A program made the position numbers and the translations under genes. From positions 682,001-746,000 of the forward strand of contig CAWDDG010000008.1 of the NCBI GenBank assembly GCA_963801065.1: 64,000 nt of DNA. Direction: 5' to 3'. The DNA is from CAWDDG01 sp963801065. Its GTDB lineage: Bacteria > Actinomycetota > Actinomycetes > Jiangellales > Jiangellaceae. The stretch's first letter is position 1. Each line of letters starts with the position of its first letter. Below are positions 40,976 through 47,979 of the stretch, in pieces. A model generated the notes under the pieces. It saw nothing but the letters and a program-made list of their open reading frames with translations, searched no databases and was not told the DNA's origin.

Positions 40976-41700
40976 GTCGCCTCCCGGACCGTGCGACGTC
41001 GAAGCCCCGCGACCACGGCGACCGGCGCGGCCGCGAGGACCGGCACGCCAGCGGGCGCGAGCGGGACCAGGACCGTCGCGATCACCGCGCCGCCGATGGC
41101 CACGACGCGAGCCGTCGTGTCGTCTAGCTGCGGCCAGAGCAGGGCGAGGAACGCAGCTGGTACGGCCGCATCGAGGCCGAGCGTCTCGGGATCGCCGATC
41201 GCCGGGCCGCCCAACGCCCCGGCGAGGGTGCCGAGGTTCCACAGGACGAACAGCGTCACGCCGGTGACCCAGAACGCGTAACGCTGTGCCTGCGGCTGCG
41301 ACCGCGCCAAAGCCATCGCTGTCGTCTCGTCGATCACCAACTGGCTTGCCAGGACCGACCGCCGGCCGCGAACGCCGAGAATGCCCGACATCCGGACCCC
41401 GTAGAACGTGTTGCGCAGACCGAGCAGGAGGGCGGTCGGAACCGCGGCCAATGCCGGCCCGCCGCCTCCCACGACGCCGACGAAGGCGAACTGCGATGCG
41501 CCGGTGAACATCAGCAGGCTCAGCACGCATGTCTGAGCGACGGACAGCCCCGATGCCACCGAGATGGCGCCGAACGACATGCTGAAGGCGCCCGCGTACG
41601 CGGCGATCCCGAACGCGTCGCGCCTGATGGTGGCGTGCCCTTGCTCCCGGCCCATCCAAGCGAAAGTAGCGACACCCACCGACAGTCGCGTACCCGCCAT
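40972..41700 (-). CDS. azlC: AzlC-type branched-chain amino-acid exporter subunit
   Basis: A membrane protein of the AzlC family; with AzlD it forms the export system. Characteristic parts are AFSMSFGAISVASGLSVAQT, SLLMFTGASQFAFVGVVGGG and LLLGLRNTFYGVRMSGIL, the last one the family signature. With the start at ATG on 41700 it is 242 residues; ATG at 41655 is a plausible alternative. A more upstream start at 41826 would run into the divergent gene and was rejected. The gene is divergent from an ASCH/winged-helix gene whose control region it shares. Confidence 0.85.
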   Translation of the reverse strand: MAGTRLSVGVATFAWMGREQGHATIRRDAFGIAAYAGAFSMSFGAISVASGLSVAQTCVLSLLMFTGASQFAFVGVVGGGGPALAAVPTALLLGLRNTFYGVRMSGILGVRGRRSVLASQLVIDETTAMALARSQPQAQRYAFWVTGVTLFVLWNLGTLAGALGGPAIGDPETLGLDAAVPAAFLALLWPQLDDTTARVVAIGGAVIATVLVPLAPAGVPVLAAAPVAVVAGLRRRTVREAT

Positions 41701-41715
41701 CCGCCACGTGGAAGG

Positions 41716-41745
41716 CTCCGTGATCAACGGAGTTAGGGTCGGCGG
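41716..41745 (+). promoter_or_regulatory. Palindrome plus -10 box between azlC and the ASCH gene
   Basis: CTCCGT (41716-41721) and ACGGAG (41727-41732) form a 6-bp inverted repeat directly before TAGGGT (41734-41739), which ends six bases before GTG 41746. A protein bound to the palindrome would block this leaderless promoter and could also affect azlC, which starts 16 bases away in the other direction. Confidence 0.45.
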
Positions 41746-42327
41746 GTGCTGTTCGGGAAGCGGTTCTGGGCGGGCATCGAGGACGGGTCGGTGACCGTGG
41801 CGTTCCGTCGTTGGCGCCGGGTCCACGTGGTCGCCGGCCGGCCGTACCGCACGGCCGGCGGGATCATCGACGTGGTTTCCGTCACGGTCGTCGACTCGGT
41901 GTCGATCACCGACGCCGACGCCGGCAGAGCAGGGTACGCCGACGCCACCGCCCTTCGTGCCGATCTCCGTGGTCCGGATGAGCTGCCCGTCTACCGGATC
42001 GACTTCCGCCGCTCAGGTCGCCCCGACCCGCGGGCCGAGCTGGCCGCGGACGGCGCTCTCCACGAAGCCGACGTCGCCGAGATCGACCGGCGTCTCGACC
42101 GCCTGGACCGGGCCAGCCGGCACGGACCCTGGACCCGCACCACGTTGCGGCTGATCGCAGCGAGACCGGCGACTCGAGCCGCCGACCTCGCCGCGGAGCT
42201 CGGACGCGAGCGGGTCCCGTTCAAGATCGACGTCCGCAAGCTCAAGAACCTGGGCCTCACCGAGAGTCTCGAGATCGGCTACCGGCTCTCGGCACGGGGA
42301 CGGGCCTATCTCGACCGGCCGACGTAA
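41746..42327 (+). CDS. ASCH-like domain plus winged-helix protein
   Basis: A 193-residue protein. The N-terminal ~95 residues (LFGKRFWAGIEDGSVTVAFR, YRTAGGIIDVVSVTVVDSVS, LPVYRIDFRRSG) have the look of an ASCH/PUA-like RNA-binding domain. The C-terminal part (WTRTTLRLIAARPATRAADL, GRERVPFKIDVRKLKNLGLT, IGYRLSARGRAYL) looks like a winged helix. Between them is a helical stretch rich in Arg/Asp. The start GTG 41746 has a leaderless-type -10 box (TAGGGT). Whether it regulates the divergent azlCD genes is unknown. Domain assignment is by motif impression. Confidence 0.6.
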   Translation: MLFGKRFWAGIEDGSVTVAFRRWRRVHVVAGRPYRTAGGIIDVVSVTVVDSVSITDADAGRAGYADATALRADLRGPDELPVYRIDFRRSGRPDPRAELAADGALHEADVAEIDRRLDRLDRASRHGPWTRTTLRLIAARPATRAADLAAELGRERVPFKIDVRKLKNLGLTESLEIGYRLSARGRAYLDRPT

Positions 42328-42342
42328 AGGGTTCCCAGCGTC

Positions 42343-42978
42343 TCAGCGCCGGGGCTCCTGGGAGGGCCCGACGTTCGCCTCCAGCCACCTCTCCAGCGGT
42401 GCCATGTCGCGCCAGGCCCGGGCCAGGCGCTCAGCCGCTTCGGCCGTGTGCAGCCAGGCCGGCGCGCCGAACTCGATCCAGGCGACGAGCGCCTTGTGTC
42501 TGAGCAGCCCGATCCTCGGGTGATCGGCCGGATACCCGCGTGGCTGGGTCTTCAGCCTGTCGCCTCCGACCGTGTAGCCGCCGTCGCGCAACTCCGCGAC
42601 GATCTTCTCCGCCTCTGGGCCGGTGCGCTCGTCGTCGACGGCCTCGCGGAAGCGGCCGACCTGGTCGGAGGCCATCTGGTGATAGCCCACGGCCGCGAAC
42701 AGACCGGCCGCCGAGACGTGCAGGTAGTGCTCGCCCACCGTGGCGCCCTGTTGCTCCTTGTACGGGCTGCGGCCCTTCGCGAACCGCAGGTCGTTGTAAG
42801 GCCGGAACAGGTGTGACGGGCCGAACTCGGGCTCGAGGACGTCGCACAGCGCGAGCAGCGGAGCGCGCACGGACGTCTCGTAGACGCCCTTGTGTGCGGT
42901 CCAGTAGGTCTTGGTGTTGTCGTTCTCGAGACCCTCGTAGAAGTCCAGAGCCTCGACCGGGAAGCCGGAGAACGTCAT
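42343..42978 (-). CDS. DUF2461 family protein
   Basis: A 211-residue protein of the DUF2461 type; start TFSGFPVEALDFYEGLENDN then TKTYW matches the family's FPxEALxFYxxLxxNN-KxWF pattern, and FRPYNDLRFAKGRSPYKEQQ, SAAGLFAAVGYHQM and RGYPADHPRIGLLRHK are typical blocks. No activity is known. Its ATG start overlaps the stop of the upstream acetyltransferase gene by four bases, so the two are probably one transcript. Confidence 0.88.
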   Translation of the reverse strand: MTFSGFPVEALDFYEGLENDNTKTYWTAHKGVYETSVRAPLLALCDVLEPEFGPSHLFRPYNDLRFAKGRSPYKEQQGATVGEHYLHVSAAGLFAAVGYHQMASDQVGRFREAVDDERTGPEAEKIVAELRDGGYTVGGDRLKTQPRGYPADHPRIGLLRHKALVAWIEFGAPAWLHTAEAAERLARAWRDMAPLERWLEANVGPSQEPRR

Positions 42979-43517
42979 GAGTCGTCCCGCAGATCGGTGT
43001 GCAGCCGGATTTGTCGCAGCCTAGCCGTCCCGTCGCCGGTGAGATCGAGCTCTCGATGCGCACCGTCGGCGGCCCAGCCGGCCGTCTCGAGGAAGCCTCG
43101 AACGGCGTCGTCGCCGACGATCAACCAGGTACGGGCTCGGGCGAACTGGTCGGCGCGCAGGGTGTCCACGACGGCCGCAACCAGGCGTGAGCCGTGGCCG
43201 GCGCCGAGAGCGTCGGGATCGACGTGGATGGCGACGACCTCGCCGTCGTCCGGTTCGGCGTCCGGGTCCTCGGACGGGGCCGTCGCCGCGAATCCCACGA
43301 CGGTGTTTCCCTCGAGTGCGACCAGCACGCGGTGGCGAGCGCTCGGCGGCCTCGAGATCGCCTGCCGCCAGATGCCGGCGAAGCCGTCGGCGTCGACTTC
43401 GGCGAGCGCGGCCGGCGGCAGCACGTCGGCATACGAGCGCTGCCAGGCGCGCGCCTGCACCTGCCCGATCGCCGGCGCGTCATCCGCCCACGCGACGCGG
43501 ACGCTCCGATCAGCCAT
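42975..43517 (-). CDS. GNAT-family N-acetyltransferase
   Basis: A 180-residue GNAT protein. The N terminus SVRVAWADDAPAIGQVQARA is a typical beta1-alpha1 start; VLVALEGNTVVGFAATAP, VVAIHVDPDALGAGHGSRLV (motif A; the loop G-A-G-H-G-S deviates slightly from Q/R-x-x-G-x-G/A) and GFLETAGWAADGAHREL follow. The acceptor is unknown. It is the first gene of a two-gene unit with DUF2461 and divergent from the paa operon; it is not a PaaR-type regulator. Confidence 0.8.
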   Translation of the reverse strand: MADRSVRVAWADDAPAIGQVQARAWQRSYADVLPPAALAEVDADGFAGIWRQAISRPPSARHRVLVALEGNTVVGFAATAPSEDPDAEPDDGEVVAIHVDPDALGAGHGSRLVAAVVDTLRADQFARARTWLIVGDDAVRGFLETAGWAADGAHRELDLTGDGTARLRQIRLHTDLRDDS

Positions 43518-43601
43518 GTATGCGGATTCCGAAGGCCATGACCGCCCGGTTCAGCTCCACGAGCGGTCGATCCTTCCAGAGCGGGCGTTCATCGTCGAGA
43601 A

Positions 43602-43656
43602 TGTGACACTCGGGCTACCGATCTGCTGGACATGTGTCACAACGGCGACCTAGTCT
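43602..43656 (+). promoter_or_regulatory. paa operon promoter with inverted-repeat operator
   Basis: A perfect 8-bp inverted repeat, TGTGACAC (43602-43609) and GTGTCACA (43634-43641), has arm centres 32 bases apart (three helical turns). A promoter TGGACA (43627-43632)-N18-TAGTCT (43651-43656) lies over it: the second arm is inside the spacer, the first upstream of -35. The -10 ends six bases before ATG 43663, giving a leaderless paaA mRNA. A TetR-type (PaaR-like) repressor is the natural candidate, but none is encoded in the window. Confidence 0.55.
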
Positions 43657-43662
43657 TCTGCC

Positions 43663-44613
43663 ATGGACGGCACCGAGCCCGACCCGCAGGAGGCGGAGTT
43701 CCAGGCCCTCGTCGACGCCGACGGCCGCATCGAGCCACGGGACTGGATGCCGGACGCCTACCGCAGGTCGCTGGTCCGCCAGATCGCCCAGCATGCCCAT
43801 TCCGAGATCATCGGCATGCAGCCCGAGGGCAACTGGATCACCCGCGCGCCGAGCCTTCGACGGAAGGCGATCCTGATGGCGAAGGTGCAGGACGAGGCCG
43901 GCCACGGTCTGTATCTCTACGCAGCGGCCGAGACGCTTGGCGTCTCTCGCGACGAGCTTCTGGATCTGCTCCACGCGGGGAAGCAGAAGTACTCGTCGAT
44001 CTTCAACTATCCGACACTGACCTGGGCCGACATGGGCGCGATCGGGTGGTTGGTCGACGGCGCCGCCATCACCAACCAGGTGCCGCTGTGCCGGTGCTCG
44101 TACGGGCCATATGCGCGGGCGATGGTGCGGATTTGCAAGGAGGAGTCCTTCCACCAGCGGCAGGGGTTCGAGTCGCTGCTCACCCTGTCGCGGGGCACGG
44201 TCGAGCAGAAGGCCATGGCTCAGGACGCCGTCGACCGGTGGTGGTATCCGAGCCTGGCGATGTTCGGCCCGCCGGACTCGGAGTCGACCCACACCGGCAC
44301 GTCGATGGCGTGGGGGATCAAGCGGTTCAGCAACGACGAGTTGCGGCAGAAGTTCGTCGACATGACCGTCCCGCAGTCCGAGGTCCTCGGGTTGAGGATT
44401 CCGGACCCCGACCTGCGCTGGAACGAGGAGCGCGGTCACTACGACTTCACCGCCCCTGACTGGGACGAGCTGCGCCGGGTCATCTCCGGCGACGGCCCCT
44501 GCAACCGCCAGCGCATCGAGCAGCGGGTATCCGTACACGAGCGCGGTTCCTGGGTGCGCGACGCAGCGGCGGCGTACGCCGCGAAGCATGCAGATGGGGA
44601 GGTTGCGGCATGA
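43663..44613 (+). CDS. paaA: 1,2-phenylacetyl-CoA epoxidase subunit PaaA (catalytic)
   Basis: PaaA is the di-iron oxygenase subunit that epoxidises the ring of phenylacetyl-CoA. The 316-residue protein carries the ferritin-like helix bundle with RKAILMAKVQDEAGHGLYLY (E-x-x-H), AICKEESFHQR-like RICKEESFHQRQGFESLLTL (E-x-x-H) and MVRICKE, the two iron-binding helices, and the EIIGMQPEGNWITRAPSLRR segment seen in all PaaA. Length equals the family's. It starts the operon, leaderless by position of the -10 box; the stop overlaps paaB (ATGA). Confidence 0.95.
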   Translation: MDGTEPDPQEAEFQALVDADGRIEPRDWMPDAYRRSLVRQIAQHAHSEIIGMQPEGNWITRAPSLRRKAILMAKVQDEAGHGLYLYAAAETLGVSRDELLDLLHAGKQKYSSIFNYPTLTWADMGAIGWLVDGAAITNQVPLCRCSYGPYARAMVRICKEESFHQRQGFESLLTLSRGTVEQKAMAQDAVDRWWYPSLAMFGPPDSESTHTGTSMAWGIKRFSNDELRQKFVDMTVPQSEVLGLRIPDPDLRWNEERGHYDFTAPDWDELRRVISGDGPCNRQRIEQRVSVHERGSWVRDAAAAYAAKHADGEVAA

Positions 44614-44891
44614 CCGCCGAGCCGCTCTGGGAGGTCTTCGTCCGCAGCAGGCGCGGCCTCTCCCACATCCACGCCGGCAGTCTGCATGCACCGGATGCGG
44701 CCATGGCCCTGCGCAACGCCCGCGACGTCTACACCCGCCGCCAGGAGGGAGTGTCGATCTGGGTCGTGCCGTCATCGTCGATCACGGCCAGCAGCCCGGA
44801 CGAGAAGGACGCCTTCTTCGACCCCGCCGGCGACAAGGTCTACCGGCACCCGACGTTCTACGACATCCCCGACGAGGTGCGGCACCTGTGA
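44610..44891 (+). CDS. paaB: 1,2-phenylacetyl-CoA epoxidase subunit PaaB
   Basis: A 93-residue small subunit of the epoxidase complex, bridging PaaAC heterotetramers. It contains PLWEVFVRSRRGLSHIHAGS, HAPDAAMALRNARDVYTRRQ, GVSIWVVPSSSITASSPDEK and KVYRHPTFYDIPDEVRHL, all hallmark PaaB segments. ATG 44610 overlaps the paaA stop; paaC starts with a GTG overlapping the paaB stop. Length fits the family. Confidence 0.95.
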   Translation: MTAEPLWEVFVRSRRGLSHIHAGSLHAPDAAMALRNARDVYTRRQEGVSIWVVPSSSITASSPDEKDAFFDPAGDKVYRHPTFYDIPDEVRHL

Positions 44892-45682
44892 GTCCGATCG
44901 GCACCTGGGACGGCGGGTCCCGAAGCGCTACGGCGCTCGAGCCACGGGTCGAGTACATGCTCGGTCTCGGTGACGACGCGCTCGTGCTCGCCCAGCGGCT
45001 GGGGGAGTGGATCGCGTCCGGGCCGCAGATCGAGGAGGACATGGCGCTGGCCAACATCGGCCTGGACCTGCTTGGCCAGGCTCGCTCGCTGCTCTCCTAC
45101 GCCGGGGAGTTGGAAGGCGCCGGCCGAGACGAGGACGCGTTGGCCTACCTGCGCGACGAGCGCGACTTCCGGAACCTGCAGATCGGCGAGCGCCCGAACG
45201 GCGACTTCGCCGTCACCATGGCCCGCCAGCTCGCGTTCTCCGCGTATCAGTTCGAGCTCTACGCGCGGCTGCAGACGAGCGCGGACGCGCTTCTGGCAGG
45301 GGTGGCGGCCAAGGCGGTCAAGGAGGTCGCCTACCACCGCGATCACGCCACCCAGTGGGTGCTGCGGCTGGGCGACGGGACCGAGGAGAGCCACCAGCGC
45401 ATGCAGGTGGGTCTGGACGAGATCTGGCCGTATGTCGACGAGATGTTCGACGCGGACCCGGTCGTCGCTCAGCTGGACGCCGATGTCGCCGTCGACCCGG
45501 TCGGGCTGCGCGAACCGTGGGCGGCATACGTCGACCGCGTGCTCGCCGAGGCGACTCTCGACGTGCCGGAGCCGGCGTTCCACGGCCGCGGCGGTCGTCG
45601 CGGCCTGCACACCGAAGCCATGGGCTACCTGCTCGCCGAGATGCAGCACCTGCACCGGGTCCACCCGGGTGCGACGTGGTGA
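44888..45682 (+). CDS. paaC: 1,2-phenylacetyl-CoA epoxidase subunit PaaC
   Basis: PaaC is the structural, non-catalytic ferritin-like partner of PaaA. The 264-residue protein shows YMLGLGDDALVLAQRLGEWI, EEDMALANIGLDLLGQARSL, YLRDERDFRNLQIGERPNGD, LAFSAYQFELY and AKAVKEVAYHRDHATQWVLR. These are standard for PaaC. GTG 44888 overlaps the paaB stop (GTGA), and the stop is overlapped by the paaD GTG at 45679. A longer open frame from 44588 overlaps paaB and was rejected. Confidence 0.95.
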   Translation: MSPIGTWDGGSRSATALEPRVEYMLGLGDDALVLAQRLGEWIASGPQIEEDMALANIGLDLLGQARSLLSYAGELEGAGRDEDALAYLRDERDFRNLQIGERPNGDFAVTMARQLAFSAYQFELYARLQTSADALLAGVAAKAVKEVAYHRDHATQWVLRLGDGTEESHQRMQVGLDEIWPYVDEMFDADPVVAQLDADVAVDPVGLREPWAAYVDRVLAEATLDVPEPAFHGRGGRRGLHTEAMGYLLAEMQHLHRVHPGATW

Positions 45683-46158
45683 CCGCTGTGCTCGCCGTCG
45701 AGGCCCGCGCCGTCGTGGCGGCCGTACCCGACCCGGAGTTGCCGGTCGTGACGATCGAGGACCTCGGCGTGCTGCGCGATGTGCGGGTCGAGGACGACGG
45801 GCACGTCGTCGTCGAGATCACGCCCACCTACTCGGGCTGCCCGGCGATGGACGCCATCCGTGCCGACGTTCTCGGGCGCCTGCGGGCGCAGGGTCACGAC
45901 GACGTCGAGGTCCGCCTCGTGCTGTCGCCGGCATGGACGACCGACTGGATCACCGACACCGGCCGTGCGGCTCTGCGAGAGTTCGGAATCGCTCCTCCGC
46001 ACCCGGCCGGCCCGGTGGCGCTGACCTTGTCTGTGCGCTGCCCCCGGTGTGGGTCACCGGACACCCGCGAGATCAGCCGGTTCGGGTCGACGGCGTGCAA
46101 GTCGTTGTGGACGTGTCGCTCCTGCCTCGAGCCGTTCGACCATGTCAAGGCGCTCTGA
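45679..46158 (+). CDS. paaD: Phenylacetate degradation protein PaaD (Fe-S assembly type)
   Basis: PaaD has a DUF59/MIP18-type domain and is needed for maturation of the epoxidase, probably delivering Fe-S or iron to the complex. The 159-residue protein has DPELPVVTIEDLGVLRDVRV, VEITPTYSGCPAMDAI (conserved Cys) and a C-terminal four-Cys zinc-type block CPRCGSPDTREISRFGSTAC followed by CRSC. GTG 45679 overlaps the paaC stop. paaE starts directly after its stop. Confidence 0.93.
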   Translation: MTAVLAVEARAVVAAVPDPELPVVTIEDLGVLRDVRVEDDGHVVVEITPTYSGCPAMDAIRADVLGRLRAQGHDDVEVRLVLSPAWTTDWITDTGRAALREFGIAPPHPAGPVALTLSVRCPRCGSPDTREISRFGSTACKSLWTCRSCLEPFDHVKAL

Positions 46159-47256
46159 GTGACCACGAGTCCCGTCGCGCCCCGAACAACCCGTCACAGC
46201 GTCTTCCACCGCCTCGGGGTCTCGTCCGTCGATCGGCTGACGGACGACGCCGTGGCTGTCACGTTCGAGGTCCCGCCGGAGCTCCGCGAGGAGTACCGCT
46301 TCGCCGCCGGTCAGCACGTCAACGTCTCGGTGCCGGGTGGCGACGAGGTGCGGCGCAGCTACTCGATCTGCGCGCCGGCGGGTTCGGGGACGCTGCGGAT
46401 CGCGGTCAAGCGGATCCCCGACGGCACGTTCTCGTCGTACGCGCTGGGGAGCCTGGCGCCGGGCGACGAGCTGGACGTCATGACCCCCGCCGGCCGGTTC
46501 ACGCCGGCGCTCGACCCCGCTCACACCAGGCACTACGTCGCGATCGCCGCGGGCAGTGGCATCACGCCGGTCATGTCCATCGTCTCGACCGTCCTGGACG
46601 TCGAACCGGGAAGCCGCGTGACGCTGATCTACGGCAACCGGACCAGCCAGTCGGTGATGTTCCTCGATGAGCTGGCCGACCTGAAGGACGCGTACCCCTC
46701 GCGGCTGCACCTCGTCCACGTGCTGTCGCGCGAGGCGCAGGAGACCGAGCTCCTCTCCGGGCGGATCGACGAGGAGCGGCTCGAACGGCTTCTCGGCACG
46801 CTCGTCCCGCTGGTGTCGGTCGACGAGTGGTACCTGTGCGGGCCGCACGAGCTGGTGACGGCGGCACGGGAGGTCCTGCGCCGGCACGGCGTCGACCGGG
46901 CCCACGTCCACGCGGAGCTGTTCCACGTCGGTGACCCTCCGCCGCGCGCCGTCGACGCCCCGCCGCGAGAGGCCGCCGGCGCAAGTGTCACCGTGGTGCT
47001 GGACGGGAGACGGAGCACGGTCGAGATCGCCGACCCGGACGAGACCGTCCTGGAAGCGGTTCTCCGGGTACGCAACGACGCCCCGTTCGCATGCAAGGGG
47101 GGCGTCTGCGGCACGTGCCGCGCCAAGCTGCTGGACGGCAAGGTCGAGATGGAGCGCAACTTCGCGCTCGAGGAGGAGGAGGTCGGCGCGGGCTATGTAC
47201 TGACCTGCCAGTCGCACCCGTCGACACCGTCGGTGTCGCTCGACTACGACGCGTGA
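46159..47256 (+). CDS. paaE: 1,2-phenylacetyl-CoA epoxidase reductase subunit PaaE
   Basis: PaaE passes electrons from NADPH to the PaaA di-iron centre. The 365-residue protein has a ferredoxin-reductase FAD domain (FAAGQHVNVSVPGGDEVRRS then YSI), an NAD(P) domain (IAAGSGITPVMSIVSTVLDV, YGNRTSQSVMFLDELADLKD, WYLCGPHELV) and a plant-type [2Fe-2S] ferredoxin domain at the C terminus (FACKGGVCGTCRAKLLDGKV, with a last Cys in YVLTCQSHP). GTG 46159 starts right after the paaD stop. Its last 13 bases overlap the convergent membrane gene. Confidence 0.95.
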   Translation: MTTSPVAPRTTRHSVFHRLGVSSVDRLTDDAVAVTFEVPPELREEYRFAAGQHVNVSVPGGDEVRRSYSICAPAGSGTLRIAVKRIPDGTFSSYALGSLAPGDELDVMTPAGRFTPALDPAHTRHYVAIAAGSGITPVMSIVSTVLDVEPGSRVTLIYGNRTSQSVMFLDELADLKDAYPSRLHLVHVLSREAQETELLSGRIDEERLERLLGTLVPLVSVDEWYLCGPHELVTAAREVLRRHGVDRAHVHAELFHVGDPPPRAVDAPPREAAGASVTVVLDGRRSTVEIADPDETVLEAVLRVRNDAPFACKGGVCGTCRAKLLDGKVEMERNFALEEEEVGAGYVLTCQSHPSTPSVSLDYDA

Positions 47257-47717
47257 CCGCCGCGCGCGACCTTCAGCGGCGCAGGTGGCGTCTCGGTCTC
47301 GACCGGACGCAGCAGCCGCGGCGCGCTGCGGGCCGCGTCGACCGCCGGCACGCCGGCGATCAGCACGACGCCGAGGGTGCCGATGGGCAGCCCGGCGGCG
47401 CCGAGTTGCAGCAACGGCCAGAGCGCCGCGCCCACCAGTCCGACCACGGTGACGACCGCCACATAGTCGGGGGCGTCGAGGATCCACTTGGGCGCGCGGT
47501 CGGCGGCCAGGCAGACGAGACCGACGGCGACGCCCAGCACCGGTCCTGCGACGAGGCCGCTGACCGCGCCGATCAGGGCGATCTCGAGCTCGTTGACGCT
47601 CGCGTCGAGAAGCATCGCAAGGGGGATGCCGCCGAGGACCCCGGCAAGGGCTCCCCACACCGGGCCGTGAGTCAGGCCCCAGCGGGCGAAGCGGCCGATG
47701 GTCCCCTGCAAGACCAT
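47244..47717 (-). CDS. Small membrane protein, function unknown
   Basis: A 157-residue Ala/Gly/Val-rich protein with about four hydrophobic spans: GPVWGALAGVLGGIPLAMLL, IALIGAVSGLVAGPVLGVAV, YVAVVTVVGLVGAALWPLLQ and LPIGTLGVVLIAGVPAV. The cytoplasmic C-terminal tail is Pro/Arg-rich. I recognise no family. It is convergent with paaE (13-base overlap), which argues that it is not part of the paa system. The start at 47717 (ATG) has no strong ribosome site. Confidence 0.6.
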   Translation of the reverse strand: MVLQGTIGRFARWGLTHGPVWGALAGVLGGIPLAMLLDASVNELEIALIGAVSGLVAGPVLGVAVGLVCLAADRAPKWILDAPDYVAVVTVVGLVGAALWPLLQLGAAGLPIGTLGVVLIAGVPAVDAARSAPRLLRPVETETPPAPLKVARGGHAS

Positions 47718-47979
47718 GGTTCAAGAGTGCACCGTGAGGACCGTCTCCGCACGTCATTCCGCGTGTCGCGGCCGATCCGTGACCTGTTGTGCATGCCGGT
47801 GTCACGCACCGGCGGCTGGCGGCAAGCAAGCTAGGGTCGCCGGTCGTGGAGTTGACGCCGTGCTGTTGGAAGGAGACGACCCACTCGTCGTCACGCTGAC
47901 GTGAGGCCCGACCGGCCGACAACGTTGCCAAGGCTCCTCCAGTCGCCTGTCGGAACCCGTCGTTAGGCTGCGGACGAGG
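47718..47979. other. Intergenic region upstream of thyX
   Basis: Contains -10-like TAGGGT near 47830 and TAGGCT near 47965, the latter 10 bases before ATG 47980 and so a likely thyX promoter. Only very short open frames are present (for example GTG 47861, 14 codons, after GGAGACG-like sequence); I see no supportable gene, RNA or repeat. Confidence 0.4.

Noticed and set aside
41701..41826. Longer AzlC N terminus
   Set aside because: Would overlap the divergent ASCH gene and adds a non-hydrophobic, non-conserved stretch.
42975..43517. Regulator of the paa operon
   Set aside because: The divergent gene has GNAT motifs and no DNA-binding domain.
44970..46670. 566-codon plus-strand frame through paaC, paaD and paaE
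   Set aside because: Ser/Arg-rich shadow; the three paa genes in the other frames have full family motifs.
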